64,000 nt of DNA, taken from NCBI GenBank assembly GCA_946811695.1, contig OX328130.1:77231599-77295598 (forward strand). Reading direction: 5' to 3'. The DNA is from Gonocerus acuteangulatus (taxonomy: Eukaryota > Arthropoda > Insecta > Hemiptera > Coreidae). Below the pieces are notes generated by a model. The model was not told where the DNA came from. It searched no databases and saw nothing but the letters and a program-made list of their open reading frames with translations. Below, one piece after another: positions 10,501 through 19,255 of this stretch. Positions within the stretch are counted from its first letter, which is position 1. Every line of letters begins with the position of its first letter. A program made the translations under genes and the position numbers.

Positions 10501-13500
10501 GTCATTTTCTCTAACATCTTAAGCGAATTGCTCTCAGCTTTGTCCTCGATTTCGATAACAGTACCTAGCTTTTTTAATCGGTCCACGACACTTATATCCG
10601 GTGTCAGACTTACATCCGGTGTCGCATCGGTAATAGAAACTTCACCGCCACTGAAATGATGTGAAGATGCAAACGAGACGGAATCAGTAGGCGCCAAGAG
10701 TTTCTGCATTATATTCGGATCAGTCTGCGATGTTTGAGAGCACTGTACGCTACCCGCTAGCTGAGCTACTATAGTTGTCAGTGGCTTTTTCCTCGATAGA
10801 ATGATCTTCCCATTAGAACCTTTTCCCGTCCTTTGTCTTACTCCTGTCTTAGGCATTTTTGGGACCACTCCTGCTTTGCTCATATCTGAAAAGGATGAAG
10901 AGTTTAACTTGAAAAGAGCTTTCATAACAAAACATTAATAATTCAATAAATAAATAAAGGAGTTAGAGCTGGGAATTGAGGAGTGATGGCAGAAGAATTG
11001 TTTTTGGCTAAATTTATGGAACTACTATATAGTAATAACGGCTAAAAACGTTAATCTCCATCTTGTTCATTCCTTCTACCATCCAAAGGAAAATACAAAA
11101 ATAACTTAGCTCTTCCTCATAATTTCTTATAAAGTTTAAGAGAACGATTAAAAACAAAAAATCAGTCACATAACAGGTCACCTGAGGGGCATATATTAAA
11201 GAGGTATCTAATTCATGACAATAAAATAAACTAGGGATATAGTGTGGTCAATACTATGCTCCGACCGCCTGATTTTACCCTTGCTGCTTTGACTGCTAGG
11301 GTCATTAGTACCTAGGTACCTATTAATAAATTAATTAAAGACTGGGTTGGCCTAGGGGCGGTCAGGGAGGCCGAATTCAACCCATGAATGAAGACATCAG
11401 AAGATAAAAATCTTTATTGCTTGCTCGGGATTTGAACTCAGGTCCTCCAGCTTATTAGTCCACTGCTATACCACTGAGCTAACCTCGCCCCCAAGAGAAT
11501 TATAAATAAAAGTAAAATTTGTATTTTTTTTTGTTTTGTTTAATGGCGTATCAACAATTTGGCTATTAACGCCGGGCTATCTACAGGTTGCCACCCTATT
11601 ATAATGCCAACGGCACGTGGTTGGTCACCCATTCATGTACTGGCCATGCCCGATGTTGCTTAACTTCGGTGATCAACGAGAACCGGTGCATTCAACGTGG
11701 CTAGGGCAATTGGCAAAATTTGTAATTATTTAATAAACTAGACATATGTTATTTAATAATATTAAAATTATTTTTTAATAACAGAACATGATCTCTATAT
11801 ACATATCAACTAGTAAAACACAAATAAGGCCCTTCAGAGAAATCAGAACTATGCAAAAGGACCGGGTAGCAAAGGCAAACCTCTATTTAATAGGCTCAAA
11901 TTGGATTTTTTTGAACACTAGCAAGTACTAAAGTGAGTAGAGCTTCAAAAAGTAACGATTAGATATCACAAAAAGCTGTCACAGGAGTGGCTTTCAGCCC
12001 CGAAGGGAAGAATTTGGCCTTGTCATGAAAGTCACAGGGCATGACTCTTGTTGTCACAGAAGTGGATATATGTCTTGACTGGGTTAAAACTTTTACAGGC
12101 AATAAAATAACTCTTCATGAGAAAGATTATAAAAAATCAATTTAAAAAATATAATGAAACATTGAAAAAAATGTGTACAAACAGAGAAAATTGGAGGAGT
12201 ACTAAAAAACACGTCTTTTTCTAAAGAACCTTTAGAACAGCACATGTCTGGAACGGAGTGAGATACACGTTTTGTCTGATTTCACCCTATGGAGTATTGT
12301 CATTTAATAGTGACACATCGTGTACAAGAATAATAAAATAAAAGCTGTTTGTAGAATGTATACTAAAATGTTATACCTTTCGGTGAAACTTCTTTTTTCC
12401 CTTGAACTTGAAGCCAGTCTCTTATGCTGGTTTGCAGAGTACTAGTTCCATTGATGGGTAAAATATCTGCAGGAAATGGATTAACCAAAGCTGTAGGCCT
12501 CGGGAAACCTTTCTTCTCGTCCACAACGTACTTAGGAACCTGGACAATTACACTAGAATAACTATTCCTTATTATTAATACAGCATTTATATAGTATCTA
12601 CATTATTTAACATGATGATTAGGTAGTTAGCCGTCGAGGTGATAAGTAAAGATGGAATGGTTGGGATTCGGCTAAAAAAACCTCAATATGATTTTTGTTA
12701 AAAAATCTATATTTTGGACGTTTCGGCTACTCATTGGTAGCCTTCGTCAGCAATGGAGATGCTGGGAGGCAGAGGAAGACCAAGGTTGACAGTTAAGTAA
12801 CCATTGTGAAAGTGTCCTCTGCCTCCCGGCATTTCCATTGCTGACGAAGGCTACCAATGAGTAGCCGAAATGTCCAAAATATAGATTTTTTAACAAAAAT
12901 CATATTGAGGTTTTTTTAGCCGAATCCCAACCATTCCATCTTTACTTACATTATTTAACTGCTTAAAAGTAATATAAGACTCACCTACATCTATTTTACA
13001 TTAATACATATAACAATAAGTTAATCATTGGATAAATTTCACAGCTAATTGATTTTCTTTCAAAAGAAAAATATGACATGTTAAGAGAATAAAAACTAGT
13101 TGTGTATTACAATAAAAGATCGTACTTTACCCTCTCTCATCTAATAAAAGTACCGACCATACATATACATGGTTTGTCCAGAAAATACGTATAAAAAATT
13201 CGGGGCATACTGTCAAGGCGTTGTGGAGGGGCGCCCAGTGGTTCCCCCTCTCTATGCAATCCACTCAATGCTCAGTTCGAGCAGGAGCGCTTTGCGAGTT
13301 AAGTAGGATTTACGTGTGCTTGTTGAAAGTAACCCCTTTTTCACCTGCCATCGGCATGGAGCTCTCTCTGATTGAGGAACAGTGTATCAACATAAAGTTA
13401 GACCTAGATAAGAATGGTTGTGAGATTTTTGAGTGTTTGCAAGAAGTTTACGGAGACGATTCTCTGAAGGAACCAACCATCAACAAGTGATTGAAAAGTT

Positions 13501-15840
13501 GCAAAAATCAAGATCCAATGTGAAAACAATCCAATGTTGATTGTTTTTTTTTGATTCTCAGGGCATTGTTCATCAGGAATTTGTCCCTCCCGGCCAGACA
13601 GTGAATGGGCATTTTTATGTTGAAGTTTTGCCTCGTCTCAGAGCTCGTGTGGTCCGAGTTCGACCGGATTTGGCAAAAGGGGGCAGGTGGATCCTTCATC
13701 ACGACAACACGCCTGCTCACACGTCTCTTGTAGTGCGTGAGTTTTTGGCCCAAAGCTCAATCACCGTTACAGAAAACCCGCCTTATTCACCCGATTTAGC
13801 ACCTTGCGACTTCTTCCTGTTCCCGAAATGCAAAATGGTGCTCTGGGGATGGCACTTGGGGGATGTAGAAGCCATCAAGGCTGAAACGACACGGCATATG
13901 AAGAGGCTTACAACTGAAGACTTTCAGCGATCGTATCAGCAATGGAAACGGCATTGGCAGAAGTGCATCTTGTCTCAGGGAGAGTACTTTGAAGGAGACC
14001 ATATTGAAATACCTGAATATTTGTAAAATAAAGTTATTTTATTATATTATTCCACTTTTATACATATTTTCTGGACAAACCATGTATTTGTCTGTTTGCT
14101 CTGTAGCTGCTCCAAAAAAGGTCTGATTTTGATAAAATTTGGTACAAAAATACATTGTCTAATTTGTTAGGTTAATGAGTATTTGAGTAAAATAAGGTAA
14201 GAAAATGAGAAACATTTCTGCAATAATGACTTTCTACGGCAAAAGTTGAGGCGGAAGGAGTAATTTCATAATTAGGATATTGAAAGCTTCCTGTTGTGGT
14301 TATCTCCCGTTATATTTTTGTTTATATTTTTCACAAAGGATTAAAAGAAAACATTAACTGTTACTATCCAAGCTTTCCAAATGAAACTAGAGATAAGAAC
14401 AGAAACAAGCTAAGATAATGCAGTTCCTGCGAGTCAGACTTTGGTGAAATAGCTTGTATCTACAGCAATGTCTACTTTAGGATAGACTATATTTCACGAA
14501 GGTAGGATCCCGGGGAATTATAGTAGAGAAAGAAGACATTTAAAGAAAATATGTTTAATTAGTGAAAGGCTAATAAAGGAAATAAATAATGTTAGTGTTA
14601 GTGTATACCTTAAGCAGTACCTGATCGCTGTCCTTCTTCATAATACCCCAACGTGCTGGAGGGAGTTTAGCGTGGCCGTTCTTCCGATTCGTCATTTCAA
14701 GGAGCACTTCCTTGATGGACGTGAACTCCCGTTGCTCGCCTTGATGAGAAGAAGGAGGAGGTGGTGAGGAGCTCCCAGAGCTCTCAGGAACGGGAGGTTG
14801 TTCTACGATAATCAACCTTCCTCCTTCGTCGTCCGATGATAGTCTTCGAATCTCTCCGCAAGGAATTACTATTTTATTGAACCCGCCTCCTTGGATAGAG
14901 GAATGCTTTCCTTCTACAAGGGCTTCTGAGCTCTCTACCTACAAACAGAAGAGCTTAAAGAAAGAGTTGTTATCAATAATATTTTTAAATTAAATTTTTT
15001 TTACAGATTATTTATTTAAATTCTGTTGGATAGATTATTTACAGGTTATCACCCTTTTCTAGCCAGGACATCGCTGGCGCCTTTTTTCCCCATAGAAAAG
15101 CCACCAATCCTAGTGGGAATTAAACCAACAAAACATGTTAACACTCACAGCCTTCCGGGCTCCCTACTTTAATATAAAAAAATAATATTAATTGTTGATT
15201 GATTTAATTATGTATTTGATTATCATTCCTCATTTAGGTGTTATTTCATTATCAATGCTATTTTAAATATAAATAATTATTATTCAATTGTAATCTGTAA
15301 ATGTAATTAACTTAAAACGTAATAGACACATAATTGAAGGGCTCAGTGACAGAAATAATTTTAATTGGTCCACTTAAAATAATTTCTGTCACCAACACTA
15401 ATGTTTTTCAGATTCTTCTTAACTTTAATTCCAATTTTCTCAGTTTGTTCTAATTGTGGGTTAATCACCTTTGGCATTGATCCCTTAAAAAAAAAATCAT
15501 TCTGAACAAGAATTGTTAGACTTTTTGAGGGGTGTGAGCAACAGTGAAGTGGAGTTTTCTTTGGATGCAATGAGGGTTCTGATAATGTATCCCAAAATGT
15601 TTCTGTTGGAGAAACACGTGGAACAAGTGGAATGCAAAGTACAAGAGAATTATCTTCCAATGAAACATCGTGTGAGGAAAGTATTCAAGAAGTTTTATTG
15701 GATTAAATTGGAACTCTGGGTGATAAGGAGGTAAATGTAGGGATGAGGGATGGATGACGACCGTGTTCCTTCGACATCATCAATAATATATTTTATCTCC
15801 TTAGGAACTTCTAATACTTTTTCCATGATCTCTGTTTTCT

Positions 15841-15894
<54 letters not shown>

Positions 15895-17806
15895 CATTTT
15901 CATGTAAGCTTCAATTTTACAAACCCTTAACCTTTGTAGAGTTGTTTGTTTATTTGTGGAGTATGTTGGCCTTCTATCTTTCTCTAGACAATGATATTTT
16001 GCATTATCCATTATTACAACAGAATTTGGTGGGGGATTGAGTATTAGCATTTTTTTTTTTAAATTTACTAAAATTAGTAAAATCCCTGGTAGTGTGATAA
16101 TCTCCTAATTATGAAGTTGACATGAAAATAAGTAAACCACCCCTCCAGCATGGATGATTATTAATATATTTCCTTTACCTATTTTATCCAACGCCTCTTC
16201 TTCGTCCCATCACGATGAAACAGAATGAAATGCTTCAATATATGTCTCATTTAAATAAACAATAGTCTGTACACATTGCAATTATATACTGATTGAATTA
16301 CAATTTAAAATCATAACACAACCATACCGATGGGGAGGGCCGATGGCCTCGAGTGTTAAGGCATGAGCACGCCTCGTCTAAGATTGTAAGTTTGATTCCC
16401 ACTAGGGGTGATGGTGTAACTTCAAAAAGAAGGAAGGCATCGCATGTTTTCGGAATAGAACCTGAAGATAACCTGTCCTAAAATCTCAATCATTAATAAT
16501 AGGACAATATAATTAAAATGAAATAAATTAAATTGTGTGTAGTGTTTACACAAACAAATGGTTCATATAAACTAATTTATTCCAGCATGTTGATCCTTCC
16601 TAAAAGAGAAAGACAACAAGACTGCATTGGTGGATCATGCGATACAATATAGCCACACATTTAATTTTGACACGGTAAAGATATTAGATAAAGAGAAAAA
16701 CCCCATAAAAAGAAAAATTAAGGAAAATATACACATAATTAAAAATAGGAAAAAGGCCGTCAACAAAAAAACAGATATTAAATACCTGGATAAAATATTT
16801 TTTAATTTAATAAACAAGACGACTTAAAAACATTTTATAAAATGACAAAAAACTTCTTTTGGAAAATCGACATTTACCCTAAAACTATCGATTTTAAACA
16901 GCTGATACCTAGTAGACATGATTGATCTTATCAGTCCAGACGTGGCCCTACCTGCGGAAGGTTCTCTAATGGATAGGCTGTAACCATGTTTTATTTTATT
17001 TAGATTAAGTGCTCCTGAAGAGGCGTCACAGCGACGTGAAACATGTAGAGCCAAATAAAAGAGTACAGAAAAAAGAAAGTGTGTTTTTATAAAATTGACC
17101 TTCTGCCACAGACGAAAATATTCCTAAAAGAGGAAAATACACTTATGATACAAGAAATGTTGAAGTTAAATATCATGCTAATTTGTATATGTGATGTGTA
17201 TTCATATGTATTTAATATATATTTATTTTTGTATCTAGTTTCATCAAAATCGAATCGTTTTGGTGCTCAGGTGAGAAGGAACTGAGAAATAATTGCCGGT
17301 CTCAGGGAGGAATGAGTTCCCAGAAAGTCTACCCTACCTAGCTAGCCAATCTTTTTTTTTCTCGGAGAATTTCATTGAATGGAAGTCAAAGAAGGCATAT
17401 ATGTTTTGTTTTAGAGGCAGGAAATTTTGTTTCTACTGAGAAAATAAATGTTTCTGCTCAGGCACCTGCGGCTGGAACGCCTCAGATACACCAGCAAGGA
17501 TTTACATATTTTGAATTTATGGATTAGGGAGAGTCTAATGTAAATCCAAAATGATAAATTGGGTTAAATGTTTTTTTCGCTTGTTTAAAATTCCTCCAAA
17601 CTGAGATTGGTAAATTTATAGAGTAATTATAAGTATATACCTGTGATTTTATAGATAGATCAACGGCAGCTGCTTCTAGCCTGGAAGGAGATGTTGATGA
17701 AGAGACTCTATCGTCAGTACTCGTTCCCCAAGAATGACGAGCAAGCTCTCGAGGAGCCGCGTCTCCACCAAACACTCCTCCCTCTGACCACATCTCTTCA
17801 CGTCAC
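7203..17806 (-). CDS. Multi-C2H2 zinc-finger protein, six coding exons (whole gene span)
   Basis: This gene encodes about 1,246 residues. ATG is at 17793, and an in-frame TGA just upstream in the same exon fixes this start. Exons are 17641-17806, 14609-14938, 12377-12539, 8363-10885, 7758-7951 and 7203-7580. All junctions are GT-AG and keep frame (phases 0, 0, 1, 1, 0). The N-terminal half is long and Ser/Thr/Pro/Gln-rich, probably disordered, with an AVDLSIKS segment that resembles a CtBP-binding motif. Seven C2H2 or C2HC fingers cluster in the large exon, one more lies in exon 5 and one in exon 6. The C terminus has a run of arginines. A nuclear, chromatin- or DNA-binding role is likely from the family. 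I do not recognise the orthologue with confidence. The introns are loaded with transposons. Confidence 0.85.
7581..8362 (-). other. Introns 4 and 5 of the zinc-finger gene (7952-8362 and 7581-7757)
   Basis: These are short AT-rich introns flanking coding exon 5. No repeat element is evident. The raw ORF tail 8322-8362 is intronic. Confidence 0.6.
7758..7951 (-). CDS. Zinc-finger gene, coding exon 5
   Basis: This exon is 194 bp. The acceptor is TTGAAAAACTAG and the donor is AAAACG|GTACGT. It encodes DNGDENQELVSLSGEWVRE..., then a C2H2 finger with Cys pair YVCSAC and histidines HKYLNH, and exits in phase 0. Confidence 0.75.
8363..10885 (-). CDS. Zinc-finger gene, large coding exon 4 (seven fingers)
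   Basis: This exon is 2,523 bp. The acceptor CATCCTTTTCAG precedes 10885 and the donor is GAATGAAG|GTAATC, so the ATG at 10925 and the stop at 8322 of the raw ORF lie in introns. The first ~380 residues are Ser/Thr/Pro/Gln-rich. Fingers follow in order: YSCDIC...H, FRCHTC...H, YKCENC...HKKAC (C2HC), FHCLYC...H, HCCVFC...H, FACQIC...HH, and YSCDTC...HTC (incomplete). After them comes a conserved-looking segment near PWEKYTFPKNYDGRCGL that does not look like a finger. Confidence 0.85.
11240..11497 (-). mobile_element. tRNA-derived SINE
   Basis: On the minus strand the head reads GGGGGCGAGGTTAGCTCAGT, with A box TAGCTCAGTGGTA and B box GAGTTCAAATCC, so it could support RNA polymerase III transcription. 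The left boundary is approximate. The tail differs from the SINEs carrying the shared ACGGCGTATC tail. Confidence 0.7.
11521..11714 (-). mobile_element. 5S-rRNA-derived SINE
   Basis: The minus strand begins GCCAATTGCCCTAGCCACGT and continues with TTCTCGTTGATCACCGAAGTTAAGC-like sequence, GGGCATGGCCAGTAC and GGGTGACC. These are the signature blocks of 5S rRNA, including its internal promoter region. A tail ending GGCGTTAATAGCC...GATACGCC and an A-rich end follow. This is the SINE3 type known from other animals. Confidence 0.85.
12377..12539 (-). CDS. Zinc-finger gene, coding exon 3
   Basis: This exon is 163 bp. The acceptor is ATTGTCCAG before 12539 and the donor is CGAAAG|GTATAAC. It reads VPKYVVDEKKGFPRP... 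to ...GKKEVSPK and leaves one base (G), which is completed by AT at the start of the large exon to give Asp. Confidence 0.75.
12721..12750 (-). ncRNA. Hammerhead-ribozyme-like core, left arm
   Basis: The minus strand reads CTGACGA, stem II GGCTAC/GTAGCC with loop CAATGA, then GAAA and CGTCC. The core residues fit the CUGANGA...GAAA consensus and stem II is perfect. The strand carrying the cleavage site is not seen nearby, so self-cleavage is unproven. Confidence 0.6.
12841..12870 (+). ncRNA. Hammerhead-ribozyme-like core, right arm
   Basis: This is the mirror copy: CTGACGA, the same perfect six-pair stem II, then GAAA (12867-12870) followed by TGTCC, where the left arm has CGTCC. Confidence 0.6.
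13168..14084 (+). mobile_element. Mariner transposon, internally deleted
   Basis: The terminal inverted repeats begin CATGGTTTGTCCAGAAAATA on both sides (29 bp, one mismatch) and are flanked by TA. The element is about 917 bp, shorter than the usual ~1.3 kb, because the middle of the transposase is missing. It lies inside intron 2 of the zinc-finger gene, on the opposite strand. Confidence 0.9.
13356..14026 (+). pseudogene. Mariner transposase remnant (D34D)
   Basis: The N-terminal piece (ATG 13356 to stop near 13490) reads MELSLIEEQCINIKLDLDKN and ends shortly after VYGDDSL, which is the first helix-turn-helix region. A second piece (13541-14026) begins near FDSQGIVHQEFVPPGQTVN and keeps HHDNTPAH and PPYSPDLAPCDFFLFP, with exactly 34 residues between the two acidic residues. 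The segment with the first catalytic Asp (TGDE motif) is deleted, and a stop and a frame change separate the halves. It cannot make an active enzyme. Confidence 0.85.
14087..14200. repeat. Diverged member of the 33.5/50.8/60.4 kb dispersed family
   Basis: The phrase running from TCTGTTTGCTCTGTAGC to ACAAAAATACATTGTC resembles the block beside the (TA)n tract in the copy at 60605-60690. Only this fragment is recognisable. Confidence 0.4.
14609..14938 (-). CDS. Zinc-finger gene, coding exon 2
   Basis: This exon is 330 bp, phase 0 at both ends. The acceptor is CTGTTTGTAG before 14938 and the donor is CTTAAG|GTATAC. It encodes 110 residues, beginning VESSEALVEGKHSS and ending DSDQVLLK, with acidic/Ser stretches and a Pro-rich SSSPPPPSSH run. 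Confidence 0.75.
15045..15170 (-). mobile_element. tRNA-derived SINE fragment
   Basis: The minus strand contains GGTTTAATTCCCACTAGGAT, a B-box-like block followed by the same sequence type as the SINE at 16328-16500. The A box is poorly kept. Confidence 0.5.
15490..16050 (-). pseudogene. DDE-superfamily transposase relic (IS630/DDE_3-like)
   Basis: Reading the minus strand from 16050, one frame gives NSVVIMDNAKYHCLEKDRRP, which resembles the VVMDNASYH catalytic Asp block of DDE_3-type transposases. After a 53-base A run, another frame gives LPPYHPEFQFNPIKLLEYF, which resembles the PPYHPELNPIE block holding the last catalytic Glu. Frameshifts and the homopolymer insertion make it inactive. 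The exact family is uncertain. Confidence 0.6.
15842..15894. repeat. Homopolymer T(53)
   Basis: This unbroken T run interrupts the transposase relic. It could be the A tail of a minus-strand insertion, or simple expansion. Confidence 0.9.
16328..16500 (+). mobile_element. tRNA-derived SINE (Leu/Ser-type head)
   Basis: The head reads GATGGCCTCGAGTGTTAAGG, resembling a class II tRNA A-box region, followed by B box GTTTGATTCCCAC, then ACTAGGGGTGATGG and an A/T-rich tail. The right boundary is approximate. Confidence 0.65.
17015..17041 (+). ncRNA. Hammerhead-ribozyme-like core
   Basis: CTGAAGA (17015-17021), stem II GCGTC/GACGT with a short loop, and GAAA (17038-17041). GCTC just before and GAGC shortly after can pair. 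It lies in intron 1, plus strand, within a possible Penelope-like terminal fragment. Confidence 0.5.
17641..17806 (-). CDS. Zinc-finger gene, exon 1 of the coding region
   Basis: The acceptor is TTGCCGTTGTAG before 17806 and the donor is CACAG|GTATATA after 17641. Bases 17794-17806 are 5' UTR containing an in-frame TGA. Coding starts with ATG at 17793 and gives 51 residues (MWSEGGVFGGDAAPREL... to ...LSIKSQ), Ser/Ala-rich. The exon ends in phase 0, matching the next exon. Confidence 0.7.
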
Positions 17807-18180
17807 CTACAACGGCAAATGTACATTATTATTACTAAATATTATTATAACAGATTTTGAATTTTCTATTGATTAATAACAAAAGGTTGAGAACGTACAG
17901 TGATTGCAAAAAGCATTGATAAACCTAGCAATATTAGCCCTTTATGCATGAGGGCTCCAGAACAAAGCCATTCAAAATTTTTCTTCAAACGAGTCCTCTG
18001 AAGCAGAGCTTTTTAAAATTTGCTGTTATTATAAATAAAAAGTATATTGTTGAGTGCAGAAGGTTAAAAATGTTACAATGTTTTCTTTATGAAATTACCC
18101 ATAGCTTCCTCTCTTCTTATTTTATTCTCCGTTAGGTTCTAAACAGACAAAAGTGTTTAAGAAAAGAAATCACGGAATGG
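17807..18180. other. AT-rich DNA upstream of coding exon 1
   Basis: Nothing recognisable was found. It may be an intron if the candidate exon at 31202-31262 belongs to this gene. Confidence 0.4.
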
Positions 18181-18300
18181 TTGGGAATTGGCGAAGAGAA
18201 AACGGCAGATATTCAGAAAAATCTATACTTGAAATGTTTCGCTATGCTCTTTAGCAGCCTTCTTCAGCTAAAAAAGTACACACAATTACAACGGGACATT
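18181..18300 (-). mobile_element. Penelope-like terminal fragment with hammerhead core
   Basis: The segment begins TTGGGAATTGGCGAAGAGAA, resembling the GGTTGGGATTCGGCTAAA ends of the foldback elements at 12.6 and 18.5 kb. The minus strand carries CTGAAGA (18267-18261) and GAAA (18240-18237) around an imperfect stem. Only one arm is present. Confidence 0.5.
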
Positions 18301-18508
18301 CTTTACCTATTATGCACGTAATTCCAATTGTTTAAGTGCATATTAAGTAACACAATTTTTTTATAGAGTATTTAAAAAAAATTACTTCTTTTTTACGGAG
18401 CTTCTGACAGTAGAACATTTATTAATTTCATGCGAACTATAAGAAAATCCCTGGGAATCAGATCTTCAATTGAAGAAATTCTTCGGGATAAAGAAGAGAA
18501 TATATATA
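18301..18508. other. AT-rich spacer
   Basis: No feature was recognised apart from the left target duplication of the next element. Confidence 0.5.
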
Positions 18509-18792
18509 GGTAAAGATGGAATGGTTGGGATTCGGCTAAAGAAACCTTAATACGATTTTGGTTAAAAAAATCTATATTTAGGACGTTTTGGCTACTCATT
18601 GGTAGCCTTCGACAGCTATGGAAATGCCTGGAGGCGACAAAGGCTACCAATGCCTCGACGAAGGCTACCAATGAGTAGCCGAAACGTCCTAAATATAGAT
18701 TTTTTTCACAAAAATCGTATTAAGGTTTCTTTAGCCGAATCCCAACCATTTCATCTTTACTTATCACCTCGACGGCTAACTACTTAATCATC
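18509..18792. mobile_element. Penelope-like foldback element (second copy of the 12.6 kb family)
   Basis: The arms match those at 12.6 kb. GAGAATATATATA flanks both sides (18496-18508 and from 18793) as a 13-bp target duplication. Both hammerhead cores have decayed: the left reads CTGTCGA and lacks an intact GAAA, and the right has TCGACGA but keeps GAAA at 18681-18684. The centre is much shorter than in the first copy. Confidence 0.65.
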
Positions 18793-19085
18793 GAGAATAT
18801 ATATATAAAACTTTTATTTTTTAAACTAACAATCAGTAAAATTATTATTATATATATTCTTTATCATCCATATTTTTTATTATATATGAGATTTTCATTA
18901 TAATTATTATTATAAATTATTAATATTTTAGTATGGTGAGGGTTTCCTCCGTTTCCGGGTGATTCAATTTACTTCAGAGGATTTGAATCCAATCAAAATA
19001 AATAATTATGTACATACGTGTACATAAATTTGCTGGGTATTTAAGAAGTATCTTAAAAAATATAAAGTATAATAATAATAATAAT

Positions 19086-19088
<3 letters not shown>

Positions 19089-19126
<38 letters not shown>

Positions 19127-19255
19127 GGCGCATCTACATCTAGGTCATTAGCGCCGACATCCAGGGTGCAGCAAGGGTTTTTACCAGCGAGCCGTGGGAT
19201 GATAAAATTCCTGCCGCTTATGAATCCAAGGCGCTAGCCATTAGACCACGGTATA
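19089..19255 (-). mobile_element. tRNA-derived SINE with ACGGCGYATC-type tail
   Basis: On the minus strand the head reads ACCGTGGTCTAATGGCTAGC with GATTCATAAGC, the same head as the SINE at 36161. The tail GGCGCTAATGACCTAGATG...GATGCGCCGT ends in an A run (T36 on the plus strand). Confidence 0.75.

Larger units (their letters stand above)
10886..12376 (-). other. Intron 3 of the zinc-finger gene, with two SINEs
   Basis: This 1.49 kb intron contains a tRNA-derived SINE and a 5S-derived SINE, both on the minus strand. The remaining 11715-12376 is AT-rich with no recognised feature. Confidence 0.6.
12612..12947. mobile_element. Penelope-like foldback element with two hammerhead cores
   Basis: The arms are near-perfect inverted repeats of about 140 bp: left from AGTAAAGATGGAATGGTTGG, right ending CCAACCATTCCATCTTTACT. 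The 12-bp sequence ACATTATTTAAC flanks both sides (12600-12611 and 12948-12959) as a target duplication. Each arm carries a hammerhead-like core reading outward from the centre. Variable-length duplications and hammerheads in terminal repeats are established for Penelope-like retroelements. No reverse transcriptase is present, so this is a non-autonomous derivative. Confidence 0.65.
12540..14608 (-). other. Intron 2 of the zinc-finger gene
   Basis: This intron of about 2.07 kb holds a Penelope-like foldback element, a deleted mariner, and a diverged dispersed repeat just after it. The rest (14201-14608) shows nothing recognisable. Confidence 0.6.
14939..17640 (-). other. Intron 1 of the zinc-finger gene
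   Basis: This intron of about 2.7 kb contains a SINE fragment, a DDE transposase relic split by a T run, another tRNA-type SINE and a hammerhead-like core. 16501-17010 and 17050-17640 are otherwise AT-rich with nothing recognised. Confidence 0.6.

Noticed and set aside
10886..10925. Start codon at 10925 for the zinc-finger protein
   Set aside because: A polypyrimidine tract and CAG acceptor end at 10886, and the frame continues perfectly from the exon at 12377-12539.
11521..11714. Genuine 5S rRNA gene
   Set aside because: It is diverged, ends in a SINE tail with an A-rich end, and has dispersed relatives.
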